This document shows positions 1 through 6,176 of a stretch of DNA of 6,377 bases, one piece after another. This DNA comes from Planctomycetaceae bacterium. Its GTDB lineage: Bacteria; Planctomycetota; Planctomycetia; Planctomycetales; Planctomycetaceae. The stretch lies in contig CANHVD010000350.1 of assembly GCA_947463775.1 (NCBI GenBank), forward strand, positions 1 to 6,377, in the 5' to 3' direction. Made by a program: the position numbers and the translations under genes. Positions within the stretch are counted from its first letter, which is position 1. Each line of letters opens with the position of its first letter. Under the pieces are notes generated by a model. That model searched no databases, was not told the origin of the DNA, and saw nothing but the letters and a program-made list of their open reading frames with translations.

Positions 1-552
1 AAGCTTGTGAATCTGGCTCAGTCGGTTTACAAGCAGGCGAATCTCCGCATGAGCACTTCTCGGCTGAACAAAGCTGTGCAGAAGGCGATTGAAAAGAATC
101 CACCGCCGATCAGAAAGAATCGCCGTCCGAAGATTTACTTCGCGTCACAGATCGCAGGTTCTCCTCCGACGATTGTGCTGAAGTGCAACGAATCTTCGCT
201 GCTGGACGAATCATGGAAGAGATACCTGCTGGGTTATCTGCGAGAGGTGACTCCGTTTCAGGAAGTCCCTATCCGGCTGGTTCTGCGAGGCCGAAACGAG
301 AGCGATCCGGATCTGCTAAGTGGTGACACGCCTCTGCCTCCGGAGATGACATCTGACGCGGAAGTTATTGACGAAATCGATGACGAACCGGAAATCAGTG
401 AACTCACGGATGAGCAACTTCGCGGAGATGATGATCCGGAATTCGATGAATCATGGGATGATTCAGACGTCTACGCGGATGACATTTTGTCTCTGGAAGA
501 CGAAGATCCCGATGCGCCTGCTCCTAATTTTGTGGACGATCACGAGCTATAG
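1..552 (+). CDS. der: GTPase Der (EngA), C-terminal part, 5' end cut by window edge
   Basis: Der is a tandem-domain GTPase that binds the 50S subunit and is needed for its assembly in the cytoplasm. Only the C-terminal KH-like domain is present, since frame 1 is open from the first base and both G domains lie to the left. What is seen: the run with 'STSRLNKAVQKAIEKNPPP', then 'RRPKIYFASQ', 'PPTIVLKCNE', 'YLLGYLRE' and 'VPIRLVLRGR' follows the family pattern in order (about nt 49-297). Most Der proteins end a few residues after this last strand. Here about 83 further residues follow (nt 301-549), of which 34 are Asp or Glu, with one Arg and no Lys. The in-frame GTG at nt 7 lies inside the domain and is not the real start. 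The stop falls 19 bases before the next gene, whose ribosome-binding site lies just past it, so the two may be co-transcribed. The family call is firm; the role of the tail is unknown. Confidence 0.87.
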   Translation, partial: KLVNLAQSVYKQANLRMSTSRLNKAVQKAIEKNPPPIRKNRRPKIYFASQIAGSPPTIVLKCNESSLLDESWKRYLLGYLREVTPFQEVPIRLVLRGRNESDPDLLSGDTPLPPEMTSDAEVIDEIDDEPEISELTDEQLRGDDDPEFDESWDDSDVYADDILSLEDEDPDAPAPNFVDDHEL

Positions 553-558
553 CCTGTC

Positions 559-564
559 GAAGGG
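559..564 (+). promoter_or_regulatory. Ribosome-binding site of the acetylesterase gene
   Basis: GAAGGG lies 7 bases before the ATG at 572. It decides the start: the frame stays open upstream inside der, but that upstream stretch encodes Met/Thr/Ser-rich sequence unlike the family, whereas the ATG at 572 begins a normal signal peptide. Confidence 0.65.
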
Positions 565-571
565 TATTCTG

Positions 572-2122
572 ATGAAAAGTGTACGCTGGTTTGTTGTGGC
601 CATTGCGGCCCTTGTCGCTGGTGGATCAAGCAGCATTGCCGATGTGCGGCTGCCTGAAGTGATCAGTGACAACATGGTGTTGCAAAAGGATATCCCGCTT
701 CCGATCTGGGGCTGGGCGGCAGCTGGTGAAGACGTCACCGTCACGCTGGGAGAGTCAACAGCGACGACAAAAGCTGACGGCAGTGGCAAATGGAAAGTCA
801 CTCTGCCTGCGATCAAGACGGCCGGTGGGCCTCACGAAATGATCGTGAAGGGCAAGAACGAGATCAAAGTCGCGAACATTCTGGTGGGCGAAGTTTGGGC
901 CGGGTCGGGCCAGTCCAATATGCAATGGAGTGTTTCTGCGTCCTTGAACGCAGGAGAGGAAATTGCGAATGCAAAATTCCCCAAGATCCGCCTGTTCATG
1001 ATTCCGCTGATTCCTTCCGGAACTCCAGCAGAACACGTCGCTGCCAGATGGGTAGAATGCTCTCCGGAGACTGTGGGCGGCTCATCCGCGGTCCTCTATT
1101 TCTTCGGTCGAGAGATTCATCAGAAGCTGAATGTGCCTGTCGGTTTGATCACAACCGCCTGGGGCGGGACTCGAATCCAGCCATGGATTCCGCCACAGGG
1201 TTATACGGCAGTTCCGGAACTGGAAGCTGAAAAGAACGAATGGCTCGGAATGTTAAAGGGCTATTCGGATTCGCTGGTTGCGTACTCCGAAGGTGTCAAG
1301 GCCTACGCAGCAGCGGTCGCCGCAGCAAAGCCAGGTGATCCGTTGCCAGCCGCTTCCGGCGATCTTCCCGGGCATCCCCTCAACAGTAACTACCAACATA
1401 CAGGTCTGTACAACGGGATGATTCATCCGATCGTCCCCTTCGGCATTCGCGGTTTCCTGTGGTATCAGGGCGAGTCCAACAACGGCCAGGGAATGCACTA
1501 TTTTCAGCTGAAGAAGGGTTTGATTGAAGGATGGCGTTCGGTCTGGAACCAGGAAGGCAATCGGGACTTTCCATTCCTTTACGCTCAGCTTGCCCCGTAC
1601 AACTACGGTGGTGATCCGACCCGTCTGGCTGGCATCTGGGAAGCTCAAACGGCAACTCTGTCGGTCAAGAACACCGGCATGGCTGTGCTGACAGACATCA
1701 CAACAATCAACGACATTCACCCACCCAATAAGCAGGAAGTTGGTCGTCGACTTTCACTCTGGGCCTTGGCTCACACTTATGGTCAGCCAGAACTGGTGTA
1801 CTCCGGACCGCTTTACAAATCATTGAAGACTGACGGAAACAAAGCCATTGTCAGCTTTGACCATGCCGTTGGCCTGAAGTCTCGAGACGGCCTGGAATTG
1901 TCGTGGTTCTCTGTTGCCGGTGACGACAAAAAGTTTGTCAAAGCAATGGCGAAGATCGAAGGAGACACGGTCGTTGTCACCGCAGAAGGTGTGGCAAAGC
2001 CGGTTGCGGTTCGTTTCGGCTGGAATCACATCGCCGAACCTAATCTCAGCAACGGTGCAGGGTTGCCGGCTTCTCCGTTTCGAACGGACAACTGGACTGA
2101 TGCCGAGAATGCAACTCCTTAA
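572..2122 (+). CDS. Secreted sialate O-acetylesterase-family (SGNH/SASA) carbohydrate acetylesterase
   Basis: The product (516 residues) is a probable exported esterase that removes O-acetyl groups from sugars. The family is named for 9-O-acetyl sialic acid, but bacterial members also deacetylate plant or algal polysaccharides, so the substrate is open. What is seen: a signal peptide at 1-23 (basic MKSVR, hydrophobic core, likely cleavage after S-I-A); an N-terminal beta domain at about 24-105; the nucleophile block 'GSGQSNMQW' with Ser115; the block 'WGGTRIQPWIP' from Trp197; 'WYQGESNN' at 297-304; the 'NDIHPPNK' block with Asp381 and His383 as the likely acid/base pair; and a C-terminal beta domain ending in 'GLPASPFRTDNW', the usual end of the family. 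All catalytic blocks are intact and the length is normal, so the gene looks complete and active. It follows der by 19 bases and is followed by a strong hairpin, so it is probably the last gene of its transcript. No transporter or glycosidase neighbours narrow the substrate. Confidence 0.9.
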   Translation: MKSVRWFVVAIAALVAGGSSSIADVRLPEVISDNMVLQKDIPLPIWGWAAAGEDVTVTLGESTATTKADGSGKWKVTLPAIKTAGGPHEMIVKGKNEIKVANILVGEVWAGSGQSNMQWSVSASLNAGEEIANAKFPKIRLFMIPLIPSGTPAEHVAARWVECSPETVGGSSAVLYFFGREIHQKLNVPVGLITTAWGGTRIQPWIPPQGYTAVPELEAEKNEWLGMLKGYSDSLVAYSEGVKAYAAAVAAAKPGDPLPAASGDLPGHPLNSNYQHTGLYNGMIHPIVPFGIRGFLWYQGESNNGQGMHYFQLKKGLIEGWRSVWNQEGNRDFPFLYAQLAPYNYGGDPTRLAGIWEAQTATLSVKNTGMAVLTDITTINDIHPPNKQEVGRRLSLWALAHTYGQPELVYSGPLYKSLKTDGNKAIVSFDHAVGLKSRDGLELSWFSVAGDDKKFVKAMAKIEGDTVVVTAEGVAKPVAVRFGWNHIAEPNLSNGAGLPASPFRTDNWTDAENATP

Positions 2123-2155
2123 CTAAGGGCGGTGTTAGAATTTTTCTGACGAATG

Positions 2156-2188
2156 CAGGCCGGCTCGCGTGCAGCGAGTTCCGGCCTG
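2156..2188 (+). terminator. Strong hairpin, probable terminator of the esterase transcript
   Basis: CAGGCCGG (2156-2163) pairs with CCGGCCTG (2181-2188), and CTCGC (2164-2168) pairs with GCGAG (2174-2178). The loop is GTGCA, and a TT bulge (2179-2180) sits on the 3' side. This makes a 13-pair GC-rich stem 33 bases after the stop codon. No T-run follows, so it is not a textbook intrinsic terminator; it may stop transcription without one or protect the mRNA 3' end. Confidence 0.55.
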
Positions 2189-2307
2189 TCTCGTACTATC
2201 CTTCAAAAGACCACTGACAGAGCGATGGAATTCCTGTTGAATCGCCCCTGATTGAAGGTCACCGCACCGATTCACTCTGTTCTCCATTGCTATCGCGGGA
2301 ACTCGCC

Positions 2308-2343
2308 AAGCGGCTTCCCAATTGCCGCTTCAACGGAATTTTT
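2308..2343 (+). terminator. Second hairpin with a downstream T-run, possible weak terminator
   Basis: AAGCGGC (2308-2314) and GCCGCTT (2324-2330) form a perfect 7-pair stem with a 9-base loop. A TTTTT run follows at 2339-2343. The 8-base gap between stem and T-run is longer than usual, so this is a weak backup candidate. Confidence 0.3.
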
Positions 2344-2420
2344 GCTGCCAACAATGCTTTGTGAAGGCCGTGGCCTCGCGTTGTGACCGGCGGTTTTGCG
2401 TTGAATTCGACAAATCCCGG

Positions 2421-2448
2421 TTGACGCAATTTTGTTCCAAGATACCCT
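2421..2448 (+). promoter_or_regulatory. Possible sigma-70-type promoter of the activator gene
   Basis: TTGACG (2421-2426) matches five of six -35 consensus bases. TACCCT (2443-2448), after a 16-base spacer, is a poor -10 match. The start point would fall near 2455, giving a leader of about 90 bases that contains the dyad cluster at 2487-2528. Found by eye only; such matches are common by chance. Confidence 0.25.
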
Positions 2449-2486
2449 TCCGTCTGCAGTCATCTCGATGGCGCGGAAACAAATCT

Positions 2487-2528
2487 GATTGAACACAGCG
2501 ATTGTCAATCGAAGAATTCGATTGATAA
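2487..2528 (+). repeat. Cluster of GATTG/CAATC dyads just before the activator ribosome-binding site
   Basis: A 9-base perfect inverted repeat, TCAATCGAA (2505-2513) and TTCGATTGA (2517-2525), is separated by GAA. Allowing one mismatch (a G-U pair in RNA), the arms extend to 12 bases (2502-2513 and 2517-2528). A second dyad, GATTG-T-CAATC (2500-2510), overlaps its left arm, and a further GATTGA lies at 2487-2492. The cluster ends 4 bases before the AAGG of the ribosome-binding site. It could be an operator, for example for autoregulation, or an mRNA hairpin controlling translation. Confidence 0.5.
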
Positions 2529-2532
2529 CGGC

Positions 2533-2540
2533 AAGGATGG
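2533..2540 (+). promoter_or_regulatory. Ribosome-binding site supporting the GTG start of the activator
   Basis: AAGGATGG lies just before the GTG at 2545, with 8 bases between its AAGG and the start codon. The ATG inside it (2537) is in another frame. No ATG occurs near the start in the coding frame, so GTG is the best choice. Confidence 0.55.
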
Positions 2541-2544
2541 AATC

Positions 2545-4527
2545 GTGGCGACGACGGATTGGAAGACGATTCAGCAGGTGTCTTTGTTGTCTCCGGCTCA
2601 TGCGGCCGGGACCTTAATGCAGCTCAGCGGAAAACTGCTGTCGGAAGGTGTGAAGGCTGCGAATTTTGAAACCTTCATGCGTTTGGCTTTGTCAGAGATC
2701 GCCACAGAACTCTCTGTTCAGTGGATTGCTCTGGTTCAGCGAATTCCCGGGCCAAGCTGGGCGACTGTGATTGAGCATGGGCAGCAGGCCGTGGCGATGC
2801 GTCCCGTTGCTCTCTGGGATAATGCTCTTGAACGAGACGCCGCGGGTGTTTCAAAGACGGATCAGGGACGGATTGTCGCTGCGTTCCCGCTGACTGCGGG
2901 AACTCCTTTCGGTCATCTCTTGGTCACCGTGGGGCGACATGCGGATGCCGATCTGGCTGAGTCAGGCCTGTTGATCGCACGAACGCTGTCGATGGCACTG
3001 ACGCTGGTTGATCGCGAGTTGCAGAACCGCAGGCAGGTAGAGCGATTGCGATCGACTCTGAACATTGCCTCGAAGCTGTCGATGGCCGAAGACGCGGCTC
3101 CCCTGTTGGAACAGATTGCTCACGAGGCGACTCGATTGCTGAACTGCGATCGCAGCAGCATTTTCCTGTGGGACAAGGAACGCAACGAAGTTGAAGCGAG
3201 GCCCGCGTTGGGAGTAAAGGGGGCTTCGTTGCGGCTGCCTTTTGGCGAAGGGATTGTCGGTGAAACACTGAAAACCGGCCAGGCGATTTGTGTTGACGAC
3301 GCGTATGACGATCCAAGATTCAATCAGGAGGTCGATCGAAAAAGCGGTTATCGAACTCGTAATCTCATCTGCGTACCGTTGCGAGATGCCAGCAATAACG
3401 TCGTTGGAGCTTTCGAAGGGATCAATCACAACGAGAATCGACCGTTCACTCAGGATGATGTGGAATGCCTGACTCAATTGGGAACTCAGGCGGCCGTCGC
3501 CTTGCGGAATCTGCAGGAACGCAATCTGCTTCATCGCAGCAACAGTCAACTTGCCGAGCAGGTCACCAAAGGAGTTTCGATCATTGGTGACAGCATGGCT
3601 ATCACTGCCCTGCGAGATACCGTGCGTCGTTTGGCGAATACTGATTTGCCAGTGCTTGTCCTTGGCGAAAGCGGAACTGGCAAAGAAGTCGTTGCTCAGT
3701 CGTTACACTATGCGGGAAATCGCTCCAACTGCCCTTTCGTGGCCGTCAACTGTGCCGCGTTAACGGAGTCATTGCTGGAGAGTGAACTGTTCGGACATGA
3801 GCGAGGCGCGTTCACGGATGCTCGTGATATGCGACAGGGGAAATTTGAACTGGCCGACGGCGGGACGCTCTTTCTCGACGAAATTGGCGACATGAGCCCA
3901 GGCGGTCAGGCCAAGCTTCTGCGAGTTCTGGAGCAGAAAGTGATTACTCGCGTTGGCGGTTCACAGTCGATTCCTATCAATGTGCGAATAGTGGCGGCCA
4001 CGAACGCAAATCTCAGTGAAGCTGTGCGAGCTAAACGATTTCGCGAAGACCTGTATTATCGCCTTGGTGTAGTCAGCCTCGACTTGCCTTCATTGCGGGA
4101 ACGACCGGAAGATATTCTTCCGCTGGCAGAATTCTTTCTGCGCCGTTTCGCGATTCAGGCTCGCCGACCGCAGTTGCAGTTATCTTCGGAAGCCCGCCGT
4201 CGGCTGCAATCTCACACATGGCCCGGCAACGTCCGCGAATTGCGTAATCTGATGGAACGCATTGCCTTTCTTGCCCCGGGGGATCGAGTTGAAGCAGAAG
4301 ATCTGGCATTCATCCTGAACCCTGACGCTGATGGATCACGATTACCGTCGCTGGAGCTGGGGCTGGACGAGGCGACTCGAGAATTTCAGCGGGACTTCAT
4401 TCGTCGCAGTATCCGTCAGGTGAATGACAACATGACCGATGCGGCTCGACTCCTGGGGCTGCATCGCTCAAATCTCTACCGCAAAATGAAGCAACTGGAG
4501 ATGAAAGAGGTTGGCGGAGGGATCTGA
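2545..4527 (+). CDS. Sigma-54-dependent transcriptional activator, GAF-GAF-AAA+-Fis HTH
   Basis: The product (660 residues) is a cytoplasmic enhancer-binding protein that uses ATP to open promoters bound by sigma-54 RNA polymerase. Domains in order: a divergent GAF-like domain (about 40-155), a charged helical linker, a clear GAF domain (about 183-324), the AAA+ domain (about 346-575) and a Fis-type helix-turn-helix (about 631-650, 'DAARLLGLHRSNLYRK'). AAA+ motifs seen: Walker A GESGTGKE (374-381), Walker B 'GGTLFLDE' (439-446), the arginine-finger region 'FREDLYYRL' (499-507) and sensor II 'WPGNVREL' (559-566). The sigma-54 contact loop at 421-426 reads GAFTDA, with Asp425 where Gly is usual. 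There is no receiver domain, so control is probably by a ligand on the GAF domains, as in FhlA or NorR, not by phosphorylation; the ligand cannot be read from sequence. The gene stands alone, preceded by a dyad cluster that may be its own operator. It ends in tandem stops TGA TAG. Confidence 0.93.
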   Translation: MATTDWKTIQQVSLLSPAHAAGTLMQLSGKLLSEGVKAANFETFMRLALSEIATELSVQWIALVQRIPGPSWATVIEHGQQAVAMRPVALWDNALERDAAGVSKTDQGRIVAAFPLTAGTPFGHLLVTVGRHADADLAESGLLIARTLSMALTLVDRELQNRRQVERLRSTLNIASKLSMAEDAAPLLEQIAHEATRLLNCDRSSIFLWDKERNEVEARPALGVKGASLRLPFGEGIVGETLKTGQAICVDDAYDDPRFNQEVDRKSGYRTRNLICVPLRDASNNVVGAFEGINHNENRPFTQDDVECLTQLGTQAAVALRNLQERNLLHRSNSQLAEQVTKGVSIIGDSMAITALRDTVRRLANTDLPVLVLGESGTGKEVVAQSLHYAGNRSNCPFVAVNCAALTESLLESELFGHERGAFTDARDMRQGKFELADGGTLFLDEIGDMSPGGQAKLLRVLEQKVITRVGGSQSIPINVRIVAATNANLSEAVRAKRFREDLYYRLGVVSLDLPSLRERPEDILPLAEFFLRRFAIQARRPQLQLSSEARRRLQSHTWPGNVRELRNLMERIAFLAPGDRVEAEDLAFILNPDADGSRLPSLELGLDEATREFQRDFIRRSIRQVNDNMTDAARLLGLHRSNLYRKMKQLEMKEVGGGI

Positions 4528-4565
4528 TAGAAAAGACAGATCTGCAATTCCTGAGTTCAGAACTC
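4521..4565 (+). repeat. Two short dyads at the 3' end of the activator gene
   Basis: GATCTG (4521-4526, overlapping the stop codon) pairs with CAGATC (4537-4542) across a 10-base loop. GAGTTC-A-GAACTC (4553-4565) is a 13-base dyad. Neither is followed by a T-run. They could help end the transcript or serve as a binding site; the support is only the symmetry. Confidence 0.3.
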
Positions 4566-4589
4566 GAATAGCGCGGCGGCAATTCCTGA
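4544..4589 (+). repeat. Direct repeat GCAATTCCTGA, two copies
   Basis: Identical 11-base copies lie at 4544-4554 and 4579-4589, with starts 35 bases apart and the 13-base GAGTTC dyad partly between them. No third copy was noticed. No function can be assigned. Confidence 0.4.
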
Positions 4590-4642
4590 AGCGGATTCTG
4601 ATCGCATTTTAAGGCGATTTTCGCTCCGCAACAAAAGCCCCC

Positions 4643-4660
4643 GTCTCGAAGGCACGAGAC
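4643..4660 (+). repeat. Short hairpin GTCTCG/CGAGAC
   Basis: GTCTCG (4643-4648) and CGAGAC (4655-4660) pair across the loop AAGGCA. Read on the minus strand, the stem is followed by GGGGGCTTTT, which resembles a weak terminator, but no minus-strand gene is supported that it would serve. Confidence 0.25.
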
Positions 4661-5057
4661 CATTGTTGAGGTTTGCTTTCAAATCGAACCGTCAGCTTCG
4701 AACGCGGCTCAAACTGACAACCGACAACTATGCCTGTAAGACTTCCGCGGTCCATCGGAACCCCTGATTCGATCTTTTGAGAATCCGTTTGAAGCCTGCA
4801 GGCTGAGATGCTCGTGTCGACTGCGTATCGAGGCAAACTGCGGCAATCAGGCATCTGCGGAAATCCTGTCGGGGGACTTTTCGAGCAGACTATTGACGAA
4901 CCGCTTAAATCAGGATTGTCCTCTTTTACAAAAGCCTGAAAACCTCTACAAACTGCTGGTTACGGCTCAGAGAATCCCTGGGCCGACGAAAAGTAAACAG
5001 AGTGAAGTACTGACCTACTTCAGGATTCCCATCACGCATCGAATACTCGGAATCGTA

Positions 5058-6143
5058 ATGAGCGGAGCAGACCGATATCAGGGATCAACGACAGAGTCCG
5101 CTGTGGACAGCGAACAGGTTCGTCGTCTCCTTGCAGACTCTGCTCCAATGATCATGCCCCTCGATTCTTCACCCGGTGTCCCTCAGTTTCAGCCTGCGAT
5201 TGGGTTGTGTGGAGCACATCGCCAAACGCTTTGGGGAACTTTGTTTCCGTCACGAGTGAAGTTGTACGGAACGACCGAGCGACGATTGCGACTGAATGAT
5301 GGGGACCTTGTTGTCATGCACGACAACTGTCCCGCTGGCTGGCAGCGAGGTGACCATACCGTACTGCTGATGCACGGACTTTGCGGCTCACATCAGAGCG
5401 GCTACATGGTGCGTCTTACAAGCCGCCTGATGTCTCAGGGGATTCGTGTTTTTCGGTTGGATCATCGAGGCTGCGGCGCGGGAGCGTTGTTGGCAAAGAA
5501 TCCTTACCATGCGGGGCGAACGGAAGATGTCGCTTCAGCAGTGCAGATGCTTGAGCGACTCTGTCCAGGGTCTCCAGTTTCTATCGCCGGATTTTCACTG
5601 AGCGGTAATCTGTTGCTGAGATATCTGGGAGAGAATCCGGATGAGTTACCTCTCTGCCTGTTTCGAGCTGTCGCGGTTTGTCCTCCGATCGACCTGCATC
5701 GCTGTGCGGCTCGTTTGAATTCATCCTCCATGGGCCAGCGTTATGACTGGTACTTTACGAGACTGCTGATCAGTCAGATCGCAAATAGTCCGCTCTGGAA
5801 GGATCATCTGCCGTTGGCAATGGTGCGACAACTGCCACGTCGACTGTATGATTTCGACGAACTCTACACAGCCCCGGCGTCGGGTTTTGAATCGGCTGAC
5901 GATTATTACAATCAGGCGTCATCAGCGCGAGTGATTGACCAGATTCGAGTTCACACAACGATTCTGGCGGCCGAAGATGACCCCGTGGTTTGCTCAAAGC
6001 CATTCCTCGATCTGAAGCTGCCTACCAATGTCAGTCTGTGCCTGACAAAGCATGGTGGCCACCTGGGCTTCATCGGACGTAGTGGCGTAGATCCGGATCG
6101 ACGATGGATGGACTGGCGATTGATCGACTGGCTGTTGACCTAG
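5058..6143 (+). CDS. YheT/ABHD-type alpha/beta-fold hydrolase
   Basis: The product (361 residues) is a predicted hydrolase of the YheT family (COG0429 type), related to eukaryotic ABHD1/ABHD3 lipid hydrolases; the bacterial substrate is not established. What is seen: the N-terminal family signature 'FQPAIGLCGAHRQTLWG' starting at Phe44, the oxyanion-hole motif HGLCG (106-110), 'RLDHRGCG', the nucleophile elbow 'AGFSLSGN' with Ser180, the acid in 'AAEDDPVV' (Asp307/308) and the catalytic His335 in 'KHGGHLGF'. The elbow reads G-F-S-L-S, with Ser182 where the GxSxG pattern has Gly. No signal peptide or membrane segment is seen, so it is probably cytoplasmic. I chose the ATG at 5058, since the length then fits the family. 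An in-frame TTG at 4893 would add 55 unconvincing residues, and ATGs at 5148 and 5154 would leave a shorter but still plausible protein. The ribosome-binding site is weak (GGAA at 5049-5052). It ends in TAG TGA. Confidence 0.85.
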   Translation: MSGADRYQGSTTESAVDSEQVRRLLADSAPMIMPLDSSPGVPQFQPAIGLCGAHRQTLWGTLFPSRVKLYGTTERRLRLNDGDLVVMHDNCPAGWQRGDHTVLLMHGLCGSHQSGYMVRLTSRLMSQGIRVFRLDHRGCGAGALLAKNPYHAGRTEDVASAVQMLERLCPGSPVSIAGFSLSGNLLLRYLGENPDELPLCLFRAVAVCPPIDLHRCAARLNSSSMGQRYDWYFTRLLISQIANSPLWKDHLPLAMVRQLPRRLYDFDELYTAPASGFESADDYYNQASSARVIDQIRVHTTILAAEDDPVVCSKPFLDLKLPTNVSLCLTKHGGHLGFIGRSGVDPDRRWMDWRLIDWLLT

Positions 6144-6176
6144 TGATTTTTCTCTCCTGAGTGTCGATACGCACGG

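Larger units (their letters stand above)
2123..2544 (+). other. Non-coding gap between the esterase and the sigma-54 activator
   Basis: No convincing gene is seen in these 422 bases. The gap holds a strong hairpin near the esterase stop, a second hairpin followed by a T-run, a possible promoter and a dyad cluster before the activator, each listed separately. A minus-strand open frame at 2290-2601 runs into the activator gene and resembles no family I know. Confidence 0.6.
4528..5057 (+). other. Non-coding gap between the activator and the hydrolase
   Basis: These 530 bases hold no gene I can support. Small dyads and a direct repeat occur at 4521-4589, a short hairpin at 4643-4660 and a 12-base perfect palindrome AGCCTGCAGGCT at 4793-4804. 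The last 165 bases (4893-5057) are open in the hydrolase frame from a TTG, but the encoded residues look non-coding. An 81-codon minus-strand open frame (4609-4854) has no recognisable family. Confidence 0.55.

Noticed and set aside
1..6. Window starts exactly with the HindIII site AAGCTT
   Set aside because: This may reflect a cloning end, but another AAGCTT occurs at 3912-3917 and the right edge is not such a site. It carries no biological meaning here.
368..571. Longer N-terminus for the esterase, starting inside der
   Set aside because: The added 68 residues are Met/Ser/Thr-rich, out of frame with conserved der codons, and would bury the clear signal peptide that begins at 572.
2371..2385. 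Sigma-54 promoter-like TGGCCTCGCGTTGTG
   Set aside because: The GG and the TTG block are one base off the required spacing, and the final GC is missing.
2290..2601. Minus-strand open frame of 103 codons before the activator
   Set aside because: It overlaps the activator start and the dyad cluster, is rich in Arg and has no recognisable domain. It is most likely a chance frame.
2962..3549. Minus-strand open frame of 195 codons inside the activator gene
   Set aside because: It lies fully antisense to the conserved GAF domains; the plus-strand protein explains the sequence.
4609..4854. Minus-strand open frame of 81 codons in the gap before the hydrolase
   Set aside because: It resembles no family I recognise, no ribosome-binding site stands out, and a hairpin lies within its 3' part. 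It could be a small orphan gene, but nothing positive supports it.
4967..4985. Similarity to 2738-2756: both encode 'QRIPGP' with 15 of 19 bases alike
   Set aside because: One short match, one copy within a GAF domain and one in apparently non-coding sequence, with no similarity on either side. Chance is the simplest explanation.
4893..5057. Longer N-terminus for the hydrolase from a TTG start
   Set aside because: The 55 added residues look non-coding and make the protein longer than usual for the family. The TTGACG at 4893 also reads as a -35 box, but no -10 lies at a suitable distance.
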